In this document: in pieces, positions 25,708 to 33,473 of the stretch
Layout: the number at the start of each line of letters is the position of its first letter
How positions within the stretch are numbered: the stretch's first letter is position 1
Source of the DNA: Bacteroidales bacterium UBA6229
Lineage (GTDB): Bacteria > Bacteroidota > Bacteroidia > Bacteroidales > F082
DNA length: 47,107 bases
Assembly (NCBI GenBank): GCA_002440975.1
Contig: DJWN01000034.1
Location: 1-47,107 of the forward strand
Direction: 5' to 3'
Notes under the pieces: generated by a model
The model's input: only the letters and a program-made list of their open reading frames with translations
The model's database searches: none
Told to the model about the DNA's origin: nothing
Made by a program: the position numbers and the translations under genes

Positions 25708-27309
25708 ATGTCAAGTTCAACTACAGCAGTTTCTGCAAAAATATCACAAGGAAAAATTCAAGAAATGATTACGAGCGAAGATATTGCTCACATCATGGAG
25801 CGTTACCACTATAGCGATGAAGTAAAAAATAACATCCTGAACGAGAATCTTTTACCGGCAGGACTTCTATCACGTCTACATAATAGTTACCCACAGCATT
25901 CGGGTATTATGGAATCGACGGAATTTATGTTTACCGGAAAAGAGCGTTATTCGGGCCTGAAAGGATTCCGTGAAATCGTTGCTGTTTTAAACGAAAATGG
26001 TATCGACATTGGTCATATCGCACAGCGCGAACTCTTTATTAATGTGTATCGTTTTTTAGCCACGAAACATGTGCTTAATAAGATCAACTGGAAAAATTTT
26101 GCCAAAGATTCTTTGTTTCAATTGGTCTTTCCTCAACCCGGCATGATCAATCCTGAGCTTTTTGAAGCGTATCAAAAAGCTGAAAACGAAGAAGCCAGGG
26201 AAAAGCTTATCAAGGATTATATCAAACAAACCAATCCGCACGACGGCAAACAGCTGCTCAACAAGCCTTGGTACGAGCACGATGAAGGCGAACTGGAGAT
26301 TTTAAAAGGCAGCCAACATAAATATCCGCAGGTTCAGCTCATCTTTGACGCCAGCACACAGAATTGTTTCTCTTTTTGCACCTATTGTTTCCGCCATGCC
26401 CAGGTGCGCGGAGATGAAGATATGTTCGTGCAAAAGGATATCAGTCAGGTGATTGAATACCTGAAAAAACATAAAGAGGTTACCGATGTACTTATTACCG
26501 GAGGTGATGCCGGATACATAACATACGACAGATTAGAAGCTTACACACTTCCCATCATAGAGGATCCGGATTTGATGCACATCAAAACATTGCGTATGGG
26601 AACACGCGTGCTCACCTATCAACCAGAAATGATCCTTAGCAGTAATTATGACAGGTATCTGAAACTCTTCAAAAAACTCAACGACAACGGCTTACAGGTA
26701 CTGTTGATGTCGCATTTCTCAACACCACGCGAAGTATTAAACCCATCTACCATTGCTGCTATCCGCCGACTGAAAAATCATGGAGTTGCTATCAAAAGCC
26801 AAAGCCCGGTAATGCATCATATCAGCTTATTCTCAGACGAAAACGGTAAGATCGACATTGACAAATCAGCGCAGAACTGGATTGATTTGGGTAATGTACT
26901 TGCCACACTTTCGGTGGGTTTCCATTCGATGTATTGCGCTCGTCCCACCGGGGAGCATCACTATTTCACTGTTCCATTAACGATTATAAATCAGGTATTT
27001 AGTAAAGTGTATCGTTCGTTGCCCTCTATCGCACGTCCAAGCCGTTACATCACCATGACCTCCTCGGCCGGAAAGATCTCGATGTTGGGTGAGGTAATGG
27101 TAAATGGCGAAAAAGCTTTTGCTCTTAAGTTCAATGAAAGCCGTAATATGGAATGGATGGATAAAGTTTTTCTGGCAAAATACGATGAAAATGAGAACAC
27201 CATTGCCAACCTAAAACCCTTATTTGGCGATAAACATTTCTTTGAAGATGAATTGGATCAGATAGAGCTGGCACTTGATGCTGCTTTACGCCGAAAAATG
27301 GAAGCCTAA
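25708..27309 (+). CDS. KamA-family radical SAM 2,3-aminomutase, substrate probably not lysine
   Basis: 533 residues. The radical SAM cluster motif is C220-x3-C224-x2-C227 (NCFSFCTYCFRH), GGD at 265-267 is the SAM-binding element, and Lys456 in TSSAGKIS aligns with the PLP lysine of lysine 2,3-aminomutase (LAM). Enzymes of this family move an amino group from C2 to C3 of an amino acid. LAM binds the lysine side chain with two Asp residues lying 44 and 7 positions before the PLP lysine; here these positions are Arg412 and Thr449. The known glutamate 2,3-aminomutase also lacks both Asp. About 200 extra N-terminal residues precede the core. It is the first gene of a five-gene block with CoA-transferase, aminotransferase and thiolase. 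TAATTTTG at 25617-25624 may be its -7 box. Confidence 0.9.
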   Translation: MSSSTTAVSAKISQGKIQEMITSEDIAHIMERYHYSDEVKNNILNENLLPAGLLSRLHNSYPQHSGIMESTEFMFTGKERYSGLKGFREIVAVLNENGIDIGHIAQRELFINVYRFLATKHVLNKINWKNFAKDSLFQLVFPQPGMINPELFEAYQKAENEEAREKLIKDYIKQTNPHDGKQLLNKPWYEHDEGELEILKGSQHKYPQVQLIFDASTQNCFSFCTYCFRHAQVRGDEDMFVQKDISQVIEYLKKHKEVTDVLITGGDAGYITYDRLEAYTLPIIEDPDLMHIKTLRMGTRVLTYQPEMILSSNYDRYLKLFKKLNDNGLQVLLMSHFSTPREVLNPSTIAAIRRLKNHGVAIKSQSPVMHHISLFSDENGKIDIDKSAQNWIDLGNVLATLSVGFHSMYCARPTGEHHYFTVPLTIINQVFSKVYRSLPSIARPSRYITMTSSAGKISMLGEVMVNGEKAFALKFNESRNMEWMDKVFLAKYDENENTIANLKPLFGDKHFFEDELDQIELALDAALRRKMEA

Positions 27310-27335
27310 TTTAATTCATTGTAAATCATAGCATT

Positions 27336-28049
27336 ATGATTAATAAAATAGTAACGAGCGTCGAAGAGGCTGTTCAAGATATCTTTGACGGTGCTACGGT
27401 TATGATCAGCGGCTTTGGAGAGGCCGGCAGTCCGATTGAGTTGATCCATGCACTCATTGACCAGGGAGCTAAAAACCTGACTATTGTCAGCAACAACACA
27501 GGCAGCGGCGAAGTTGGACTGGCAGCCCTAATCGCCCACAAACGCGTGAAGAAAATGATCTGCTCCTTCCCTCGTACTGCCAATTCAACCGTTTTTCCGG
27601 AGCTTTATAAAAAAGGCGAAATTGAGCTGGAGCTGGTTCCTCAGGGAACACTGGCCGAACGTATCCGGGCAGGTGGAGCAGGTATCCCGGCATTTTTTAC
27701 GCCAACCTCTGTGGGCACGCCACTTGCCGAAGGAAAAGAAACACGCGTCTTTGATGAGCTTACCTATGTTATGGAAAACGCCATTAAAGCTGATTTTGCA
27801 CTGGTAAAAGCTTTAAAAGCCGACCGATACGGTAATCTTGTGTATAACAAAACTGCCCGAAATTTTGGCCCGATCATGTGTACGGCAGCCAAAACAGCGA
27901 TCGTTCAGGCCGAACAACTTGTTGAATTGGGCGACATCGATCCGGAATGTGTTGTAACACCTGGTATTTTTGTAAAAAGGGTAGTAAAAATTACAAATCC
28001 TGCACAGGAATCAAAACTCGTAGCAGAGAACAGGAGGTATCCATGGTAA
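27336..28049 (+). CDS. pcaI: 3-oxoacid (3-oxoadipate-type) CoA-transferase, subunit A
   Basis: A 237-residue alpha subunit of a family I CoA-transferase. It resembles PcaI closely: GFGEAGSPIELI near the N-terminus, VSNNTGSGEVGLAAL, KMICSFPR, VPQGTLAERIRAGGAGIP and ARNFGPIMCTAAKTA. PcaIJ moves CoA from succinyl-CoA to 3-oxoadipate. It starts 26 bp after the aminomutase and its last 7 bases overlap the beta subunit. AtoD/ScoA-type specificity (acetoacetate) cannot be excluded from sequence alone, but the residues match PcaI better. Confidence 0.85.
   Translation: MINKIVTSVEEAVQDIFDGATVMISGFGEAGSPIELIHALIDQGAKNLTIVSNNTGSGEVGLAALIAHKRVKKMICSFPRTANSTVFPELYKKGEIELELVPQGTLAERIRAGGAGIPAFFTPTSVGTPLAEGKETRVFDELTYVMENAIKADFALVKALKADRYGNLVYNKTARNFGPIMCTAAKTAIVQAEQLVELGDIDPECVVTPGIFVKRVVKITNPAQESKLVAENRRYPW
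28032..28037 (+). promoter_or_regulatory. Strong Shine-Dalgarno site for the beta subunit
   Basis: AGGAGG lies 5 bp before the ATG at 28043, inside the end of the alpha-subunit gene. Such strong sites are rare in this window. It decides the start at 28043 over an upstream in-frame option (27947) and may keep the two subunits equimolar. Confidence 0.75.
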
Positions 28050-28693
28050 ACGAACTTAAAGAAGGATGGAATGTGAACCAGATGGCACAAAAAGTTGCCC
28101 GCGACATTCCGGATGGATCCTATGTAAATCTGGGTATCGGCATACCCGAAAAAGTTGCTGCCTTCGTACCGGAAGGCCGCGAATTTATTTATCACACCGA
28201 AAATGGTCTGTTGGGGATGGGGCCTGTTCCTGCCGAAGGTCAGGAGGATCCTGAACTTATCAATGCAGGGAAAAAAGCCGTAACAGCCATACCCGGTGCC
28301 TGCTATTTTCATCATGCCGACAGTTTCACGATGATACGCGGCAAGCATATTGATGTGTGTGTTCTGGGTGCGCTTCAGGTGGCCGAAAATGGCGATCTGG
28401 CAAACTGGTCAACCGGCGAACCTGGTGCCATACCTGCCGTAGGAGGTGCCATGGATTTGGTGGCCGGTGTGAAGACTATATACGTGATCACAAAACATAA
28501 CACTAAAACAGGTGAGGCCAAAATCGTAAAAAACTGTAGCTATCCCTTAACGGGCAAAGCTGTTGTAAACCGCATCTACACTGATCTTGCTATTCTGGAT
28601 GTAACTGAAAAAGGTTTAAAAGTAATCGAGATGGCTCCAGGCCTGAGTTTTGATTATTTACAATCTGTTACCGAAGCTCATATCTTCCAATAA
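28043..28693 (+). CDS. pcaJ: 3-oxoacid (3-oxoadipate-type) CoA-transferase, subunit B
   Basis: A 216-residue beta subunit. The catalytic Glu, which forms the glutamyl-CoA intermediate, is E53 in YHTENGLLGMGP. Other PcaJ-like blocks are SYVNLGIGIPEKV, FHHADSFTMIRG, GDLANWSTGEPGAIPAVGGA (part) and YPLTGKAVVNRIYTDLA. It pairs with the subunit encoded just upstream; the 7-bp overlap and the AGGAGG site suggest coupled synthesis. The product would be a beta-ketoacyl-CoA, the substrate of the thiolase two genes on. Confidence 0.87.
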   Translation: MVNELKEGWNVNQMAQKVARDIPDGSYVNLGIGIPEKVAAFVPEGREFIYHTENGLLGMGPVPAEGQEDPELINAGKKAVTAIPGACYFHHADSFTMIRGKHIDVCVLGALQVAENGDLANWSTGEPGAIPAVGGAMDLVAGVKTIYVITKHNTKTGEAKIVKNCSYPLTGKAVVNRIYTDLAILDVTEKGLKVIEMAPGLSFDYLQSVTEAHIFQ

Positions 28694-28722
28694 GGAAGGC
28701 ACAAATATTTAATTCAAATTTC

Positions 28723-30072
28723 ATGAAATCCTATCCAAAAAGCGATGCTCTCTATCAAAAAGCCGTTGATCTGATCCCCGGCGGAGTGAGCAGAAACACA
28801 GTTTTTCACAAGCCGTATCCACACTATGTAGCTTCGGCCAAAGGATGTTATGTTAAAGATGTTGATGGCAACGAACGCATCGACTTTGCAAATAATATGG
28901 CCTCACTTATACATGGCCATGCGCATCCTGCCATCGTAGAGGCAGTTACAGAACAACTCCATAAAGGAACCGCTTATACCCTGGCCACCGAAGCCGAGGT
29001 GAGGTTAGCAGAGCTGTTACACAACAGAGCTCCGGGTTTTGAAAAAATCCGATTTGTAAACAGCGGCACCGAAGCTGTGATGGCAATGATTAAAGCTTCC
29101 AGGTCGTTCACCGGAAAACCAAAGATTGCCAAAGCCGAAGGTGCTTATCACGGCACTTATGACTATGCCGAGGTAAGCCAGACTTCAAACCCCTTCAATT
29201 GGGGCGATATCAGCAGTCCGAACAGCGTAGCTGTGGCCGAAGGCACACCACAATCAGTGCTTGATGAGGTGATCATCTTTCCTTATAATGATATTGAACG
29301 CACCCTGGCCATACTGGATAATCATGCAGATGAGATTGCCTGTGTAATCATTGATCCGGTTCCCCATAGGGTTGGATTACTCGAAGGTAAACATGAGTTT
29401 ATTGAGGCTATCTACGACTGGACGCGTAAAAATGATGCCCTGATGGTGTTTGACGAGGTTGTTACTTTTCGCGTGAATTATGCAGGAGCTCAGGAAAAAT
29501 ATAAGGTAAAGCCTGACCTTACAGCACTTGGCAAGATCATCGGAGGTGGTTTTCCTGTTGGTGCTTTGGCAGGCAGAGCCGATATTATGGAAGTACTTGA
29601 TCCGCGACAGTCAAAACTAAAATTTCCTCATTCCGGAACTTTCTCGGCTAATCCCATTACTATGACAGCCGGACGAGTTGCCTTGGAATTATTTGATCAA
29701 CAAGCTGTTGACGACCTGAATGCGCTCACAAAAAAAGCCATCATTCAGATCGAAAACGTTATCAGGCTGGCAGAGGTTCCCATCTCTATTACTGGTGCAG
29801 GCTCAATGTTCCGGTTGCATTTCAGACAGGTTCCGCCACAAACATACAGAGAAGCTTATCAGAGACCTGCCGTGTATGCCGTAATAAACGAATTGCTGGA
29901 TTATCTTTTCTACAAGGAAAACCTGATCATGATCAACACTTGTGCTTGTATGTTCTCAACGGCACTCACCCAAAAGGAAGTTGACAGATTGTCGCAGGCT
30001 CTGCTCAATGGCTTCCGTTATATCAAGCCAAGTATGGAGGAACTATACACACAAAATGTAAGTTTCCCATGA
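28723..30072 (+). CDS. Class III PLP aminotransferase, glutamate-1-semialdehyde-aminomutase-like (probable beta-aminotransferase)
   Basis: A 449-residue fold-type I enzyme of the glutamate-1-semialdehyde 2,1-aminomutase branch. The phosphate-binding motif is NSGTEAVMA (113-121), the cofactor Asp is in FDEVVTFR (Asp244), and the Schiff-base Lys is K271 in ALGKIIGGGFPVGA. This branch also contains beta-aminotransferases, for example beta-phenylalanine aminotransferase and 3-aminobutyryl-CoA aminotransferase of lysine fermentation. Its place between CoA-transferase and thiolase, with an aminomutase at the head, argues that it removes a C3 amino group rather than making 5-aminolevulinate; no haem genes are nearby. 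Spacers on both sides are under 30 bp. Confidence 0.85.
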   Translation: MKSYPKSDALYQKAVDLIPGGVSRNTVFHKPYPHYVASAKGCYVKDVDGNERIDFANNMASLIHGHAHPAIVEAVTEQLHKGTAYTLATEAEVRLAELLHNRAPGFEKIRFVNSGTEAVMAMIKASRSFTGKPKIAKAEGAYHGTYDYAEVSQTSNPFNWGDISSPNSVAVAEGTPQSVLDEVIIFPYNDIERTLAILDNHADEIACVIIDPVPHRVGLLEGKHEFIEAIYDWTRKNDALMVFDEVVTFRVNYAGAQEKYKVKPDLTALGKIIGGGFPVGALAGRADIMEVLDPRQSKLKFPHSGTFSANPITMTAGRVALELFDQQAVDDLNALTKKAIIQIENVIRLAEVPISITGAGSMFRLHFRQVPPQTYREAYQRPAVYAVINELLDYLFYKENLIMINTCACMFSTALTQKEVDRLSQALLNGFRYIKPSMEELYTQNVSFP

Positions 30073-30099
30073 TCTTAACCAAATAAAAACCAATTGCAC

Positions 30100-31305
30100 A
30101 TGACTAAAGAAGTCTTTATTTGTGACGCCATACGTACCCCGGTCGGGAAATATGCAGGAGCCTTGTCAGGCGTTCGTCCTGACGATCTTGCAGCCATAAC
30201 CTTAAAAACATTGTTACAACGCAATCCAAAGCTCAATCCTGAAACCATTGATGATGTAATGCTCGGATGTGCCAATCAGGCTGGCGAAGACAACCGTAAT
30301 GTGGCCCGCATGGCATTGCTGGTTGCAGGTTTGCCTGCCTCTGTGCCGGGCATGACGATAAACCGTTTATGTGGTTCAGGAATGGATGCTGTTGGAACTG
30401 CTGCCAGGGCTATCAAATCCGGTGAGGCTGAATTGATTCTGGCAGGAGGTGTCGAAAGTATGTCGCGCGCACCTTTTGTGATGGGAAAATCAGAAACAGC
30501 TTTCGGAAGAGCTCCTGAGCTTTTCGATACCACCCTGGGATGGCGGTTTATCAATCCGGTATTGGATAAGATTTACGGGACTGATTCCATGATGCAAACT
30601 GCCGAAAATATTGCGGATATGATGCAAATCAGCAGAGAGGATCAGGACATTTTTGCATACAGAAGCCAGCAAAAAGCAGCCTTTGCTCAGGAAAACAAGC
30701 TTTATGATGATGAAATTGTTGAGGTGCTTATTCCACAGCGCAAAGGAGAGCCTGTTAAGGTGAATACAGACGAACATCCAAGACTTTCAAGCCTCGACAA
30801 GCTGGCTGGGCTTAAGGTGCTCACCCGAAAAGACGGGACCATCACAGCAGGAAATGCCTCAGGAATCAATGATGGTGCTGCTGCACTGATCATCGCTTCA
30901 GCCGATGCTGTGAAAAGATTCAACCTAAAGCCCATTGCCCTGATCATGGGTATGTCAGCAGCTGGTGTGCCGCCCCGCATTATGGGCATGGGGCCTGTTC
31001 CGGCTACTCAAAAGTTGTTGAAACGTCTTGGCATGACACTTCAGGATTTTGATCTGATTGAGCTCAATGAAGCATTTTCTGCTCAAGCACTTGGATGCAT
31101 CCGTGAGCTTGGCCTGGACGACAATGACCCTCGCATCAATCCGCTGGGTGGTGCCATAGCTTTAGGCCATCCGCTTGGCATGAGTGGGGCACGGCTTTTA
31201 ACAACGGCTGTGTATCAATTGAAAAGGAATAAGCTGAAAAAAGCCCTTTGCACCATGTGTATCGGTGTAGGACAGGGAATTGCAACCGTGATTGAATCGG
31301 TTTGA
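30100..31305 (+). CDS. pcaF: Thiolase, 3-oxoadipyl-CoA thiolase type
   Basis: 401 residues. The catalytic residues are Cys91 (INRLCGSGMDAV), His357 (ALGHPLGMSGARL) and Cys387 (TMCIGVGQG). The N-terminus EVFICDAIRTPVGKYAGALS and the GGVESMSRAPFVMGK and FDTTLGWRFINP blocks resemble PcaF/PaaJ, which cleave 3-oxoadipyl-CoA to succinyl-CoA and acetyl-CoA. A general acetyl-CoA acyltransferase is the alternative. I chose the ATG at 30100; a TTG two codons upstream is less likely. It is the last gene of the block, 27 bp after the aminotransferase. Confidence 0.88.
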   Translation: MTKEVFICDAIRTPVGKYAGALSGVRPDDLAAITLKTLLQRNPKLNPETIDDVMLGCANQAGEDNRNVARMALLVAGLPASVPGMTINRLCGSGMDAVGTAARAIKSGEAELILAGGVESMSRAPFVMGKSETAFGRAPELFDTTLGWRFINPVLDKIYGTDSMMQTAENIADMMQISREDQDIFAYRSQQKAAFAQENKLYDDEIVEVLIPQRKGEPVKVNTDEHPRLSSLDKLAGLKVLTRKDGTITAGNASGINDGAAALIIASADAVKRFNLKPIALIMGMSAAGVPPRIMGMGPVPATQKLLKRLGMTLQDFDLIELNEAFSAQALGCIRELGLDDNDPRINPLGGAIALGHPLGMSGARLLTTAVYQLKRNKLKKALCTMCIGVGQGIATVIESV

Positions 31306-31340
31306 TAAACAATTTTCTGTTTGCTTTGGTTTTTCTTTTA

Positions 31341-31364
31341 TTTTCGTTGGCTAAACAACGAAAA
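31341..31364. promoter_or_regulatory. Perfect inverted repeat just before the carbonic anhydrase start
   Basis: TTTTCGTTG, six bases, CAACGAAAA, ending 4 bp before the ATG at 31369. There is no T-run after it, so it is a poor terminator. An operator or a hairpin that masks the start codon region is more likely. Confidence 0.5.
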
Positions 31365-31368
31365 GTTT

Positions 31369-32028
31369 ATGATATCTTACAACGAAATCTTTGAAAATAA
31401 CAAAAGATGGATAGCTGAGAAAAATGCTTCTGAAGCTGATTTTTTTGAAAAGCTTGTCGAAGGTCAGGATCCTGACTTTCTTTATATTGGATGTTCTGAC
31501 AGCAGGGCGACGGCAGAAGAACTGATGGGTGTGAAGCCGGGAGAGGTATTTGTGCATCGCAATATTGCAAACGTTGTTGGCAATAACGATCTTAATGTGA
31601 TGAGTGTGATCAATTATGCTGTTGATTATCTGAAAGTTAAACATATTATTGTGTGTGGTCATTATTATTGCGGTGGAGTAAAAGCTGCATTGCAATCGAA
31701 AGATCTTGGCATTTTAAATCCCTGGCTCAGAAACATCCGGGATGTCTATCGATTTCATAAAACAGAACTCAACCTACTTGAAGATGCTGACAAAAGGTAC
31801 CGAAGGTTGATCGAACTCAATGTAGAGGAACAATGTTTGAATGTGATTAAAACTGCTGCTGTTCAAAAATCATACCTCAAAAATGGATATCCGACTGTCC
31901 ATGGCTGGGTTTTCGACATGCAAACGGGAGCTCTCCTTGATCTGAACATCGATTTTGAAGCCCGATTAAAAGAAATACAGGAAGTTTACAATCTGAGTGA
32001 TTCTGAAAAGAAGGATGAGCAGGATTAA
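31369..32028 (+). CDS. can: Beta-class carbonic anhydrase
   Basis: A 219-residue enzyme interconverting CO2 and bicarbonate. Zinc ligands and the catalytic dyad are visible: Cys42, Asp44 and Arg46 in IGCSDSRA, then His98 and Cys101 in CGHYYCGG. FVHRNIANVV also matches the family. I placed the start at the ATG at 31369 because relatives begin at about this point; the 16 residues before it come from a frame through an inverted repeat. It follows the thiolase on the same strand, but a 63-bp gap containing the inverted repeat suggests separate control. Confidence 0.93.
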   Translation: MISYNEIFENNKRWIAEKNASEADFFEKLVEGQDPDFLYIGCSDSRATAEELMGVKPGEVFVHRNIANVVGNNDLNVMSVINYAVDYLKVKHIIVCGHYYCGGVKAALQSKDLGILNPWLRNIRDVYRFHKTELNLLEDADKRYRRLIELNVEEQCLNVIKTAAVQKSYLKNGYPTVHGWVFDMQTGALLDLNIDFEARLKEIQEVYNLSDSEKKDEQD

Positions 32029-32063
32029 ATCAAATTCCATTTCATTAGTCAGCTGATATTGAC

Positions 32064-32094
32064 TTGACTTAGTAAAAGCGGTTTCATATCTTTG
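32064..32094 (+). promoter_or_regulatory. Bacteroidota-type promoter
   Basis: TTG (32064-32066), 20 nt, TATCTTTG (32087-32094), about 45 bp before the ATG at 32139. Confidence 0.6.
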
Positions 32095-32138
32095 TTTGGT
32101 TAAACCAAATCAATTAATTCTTTTAAGAAAAACAACAG

Positions 32139-32516
32139 ATGAAAAAGAATTACACATTTTATTTTGATCCGGATACACGAATCATGTATAAATATTATTA
32201 TGGAGAAATAAGTTTCGATGATATTGAATCCAGCTGGGATGAAGCAATAAATAAAAATATCATTCCTGGCGAAACCAGTGGGTTTATTCTGGATTATCAA
32301 AAAGCAAGCGTAAATATTCCGGTGAAGCTTTACAATCAAATACCAGAGTATTATAAGCAACATTTGGATATATTCGGAGGAAAACGTATTGCCGTCTTAA
32401 CAACCAATCCAAAAGACATCGTTATTCCCATTTTAGTAGAAACTGAATCTCAGGGTTTTGAATCGAAACCATTCAGCACAGAAGAGGCCGCCATAAAATG
32501 GATATTAAAAAAATGA
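32139..32516 (+). CDS. Small cytosolic protein, possibly STAS/SpoIIAA-like fold
   Basis: 125 residues without signal peptide or membrane segment. The pattern is alternating beta and alpha: a beta-hairpin (TFYFDPDTRIMYKYYYGEIS), a helix, a strand (SGFILDYQKA), then a strand with IAVLTTNPKD and a C-terminal STEEAAIKWIL helix. This order and the ending resemble STAS-like proteins in Bacteroidota, but I do not recognise specific active residues. Function unknown. It has its own promoter. Confidence 0.75.
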   Translation: MKKNYTFYFDPDTRIMYKYYYGEISFDDIESSWDEAINKNIIPGETSGFILDYQKASVNIPVKLYNQIPEYYKQHLDIFGGKRIAVLTTNPKDIVIPILVETESQGFESKPFSTEEAAIKWILKK

Positions 32517-32693
32517 AAATTTTTTGCAGAAACTTCAATCGTATTACTAATTAACTACCTTTGTGGAGTATTAACTAATTATTATTGTTTCAATAAGCAG
32601 CGTACCTACCATCGAATTCCGAACTTATCCTTCTGATTTTCATGTATTTTACAAACCTTATTGAATTTTTATTTATCATTTATCTTATTTACA

Positions 32694-33092
32694 ATGAACA
32701 TTTTTGTTGCAAAACTTAATTTCAAAACGTCCAGCGAAGACCTTCAGGCTTTGTTTGAACAATTTGGCACTGTTACCTCAGCCAAAGTAATTATTGACAA
32801 ACTTACTAACCGTTCAAAAGGTTATGGTTTTGTTGAGATGCCTGATGATGAGCAAGGTTATGCAGCCATCAACGAACTCAACGAAACAGAAGTTGAAGGT
32901 AACACCATCGTGGTTAAAAAAGCACGTCCAAAAACGGACAATCCAGGCGGTGGCTATCAACGTCGCGAAGGTGGCAGTGGTGGCGGTTATCAACGTCGCG
33001 AAGGTGGCAGTGGTGGCGGTGGCTACCAGCGTCGCGAAGGCGGTTATAACAAACGAAATGATGGCGATGGCGGCTATGGCAACCGCTATTAA
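32694..33092 (+). CDS. RRM-type RNA-binding protein with Gly/Arg-rich tail
   Basis: 132 residues. One RNA recognition motif fills 1-80: RNP2 is NIFVAKL (2-8) and RNP1 is KGYGFVEM (42-49). The tail holds three near-identical repeats of GGGYQRREGGSG, like small glycine-rich RNA-binding proteins of Bacteroidota and cyanobacteria that are often cold-induced. The start is the ATG at 32694. A TACCTTTG box at 32556-32563 implies a leader of about 130 nt, long for this window and typical of post-transcriptional control. Terminator at 33112-33137. Confidence 0.93.
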   Translation: MNIFVAKLNFKTSSEDLQALFEQFGTVTSAKVIIDKLTNRSKGYGFVEMPDDEQGYAAINELNETEVEGNTIVVKKARPKTDNPGGGYQRREGGSGGGYQRREGGSGGGGYQRREGGYNKRNDGDGGYGNRY

Positions 33093-33111
33093 ACAGATAT
33101 TTATCGTTCTC

Positions 33112-33137
33112 AGACGGCCACTGGCCGTCTTTTTTTT
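33112..33137 (+). terminator. Terminator of the RRM gene
   Basis: AGACGGCCACTGGCCGTCT followed by seven more T: an eight-pair stem, 20 bp past the stop codon. Confidence 0.9.
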
Positions 33138-33189
33138 GCACTAAATCATAATTTTACATACAAAATTGTTATTTTTGCAGCCGCAAAAC

Positions 33190-33263
33190 GGTCTCGTAGC
33201 TCAGCTGGATAGAGCAGCAGCCTTCTAAGCTGCGGGTCGAAGGTTCGAGTCCTTCCGGGATCA
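33190..33263 (+). tRNA. tRNA-Arg (anticodon TCT)
   Basis: A full cloverleaf: acceptor GGTCTCG/CGGGATC with two G-U pairs, D arm GCTCAGCTGGATAGAGC, anticodon arm GCAGC-CTTCTAA-GCTGC, T arm GAAGG-TTCGAGT-CCTTC, discriminator A. No CCA is encoded, so it needs the Cca enzyme present in this window. It reads AGA/AGG codons. Downstream copies of its 3' end suggest it has served as an integration site. Confidence 0.96.
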
Positions 33264-33317
33264 CCTTAAGAAATCAAAAGCCTCGTAATTATTGTTATTA
33301 CGGGGTTTTTGTGTGTT
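33261..33317. repeat. tRNA-end/terminator repeat, copy 1
   Basis: This covers the last bases of tRNA-Arg and its terminator (CACC ... GTGTGTT). A diverged copy of nearly the same length is at 35679-35734. Shared parts include TCAAAA(A)GCC, CGTAATTAT, ATTACGGGG and TTTTGTGTGTT. Confidence 0.7.
33281..33310 (+). terminator. Terminator of tRNA-Arg
   Basis: CCTCGTAAT, seven bases, ATTACGGGG, then five T. All nine pairs form with one wobble. Confidence 0.8.
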
Positions 33318-33473
33318 TTAACTAAGATCAAGAAGATTTCAATAAAGACGTAATCAGATTAAAAAGCAGAAACTTACAGATTCGAATCCCATAAGAACCA
33401 TTAATTTAAATAATTCTGTTTATGCTGGAAAATGACAATTAATCTCAAATATTTTATGAAAATATTAAAAATA

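Noticed and set aside
28723..30072. Glutamate-1-semialdehyde aminomutase (hemL) for the class III aminotransferase
   Set aside because: The overall likeness is real, but it sits within an aminomutase/CoA-transferase/thiolase block with no tetrapyrrole genes, which fits a beta-aminotransferase better. HemL is not formally excluded.
25708..31305. Classical lysine fermentation cluster
   Set aside because: The genes for lysine 5,6-aminomutase, 3,5-diaminohexanoate dehydrogenase, the cleavage enzyme and 3-aminobutyryl-CoA lyase are missing, and the lysine-binding aspartates are not conserved.
32941..33060. Short tandem repeats as a CRISPR-like array
   Set aside because: The repeats are in-frame codons of the GGGYQRREGGSG tail of the RRM protein, with no spacers.
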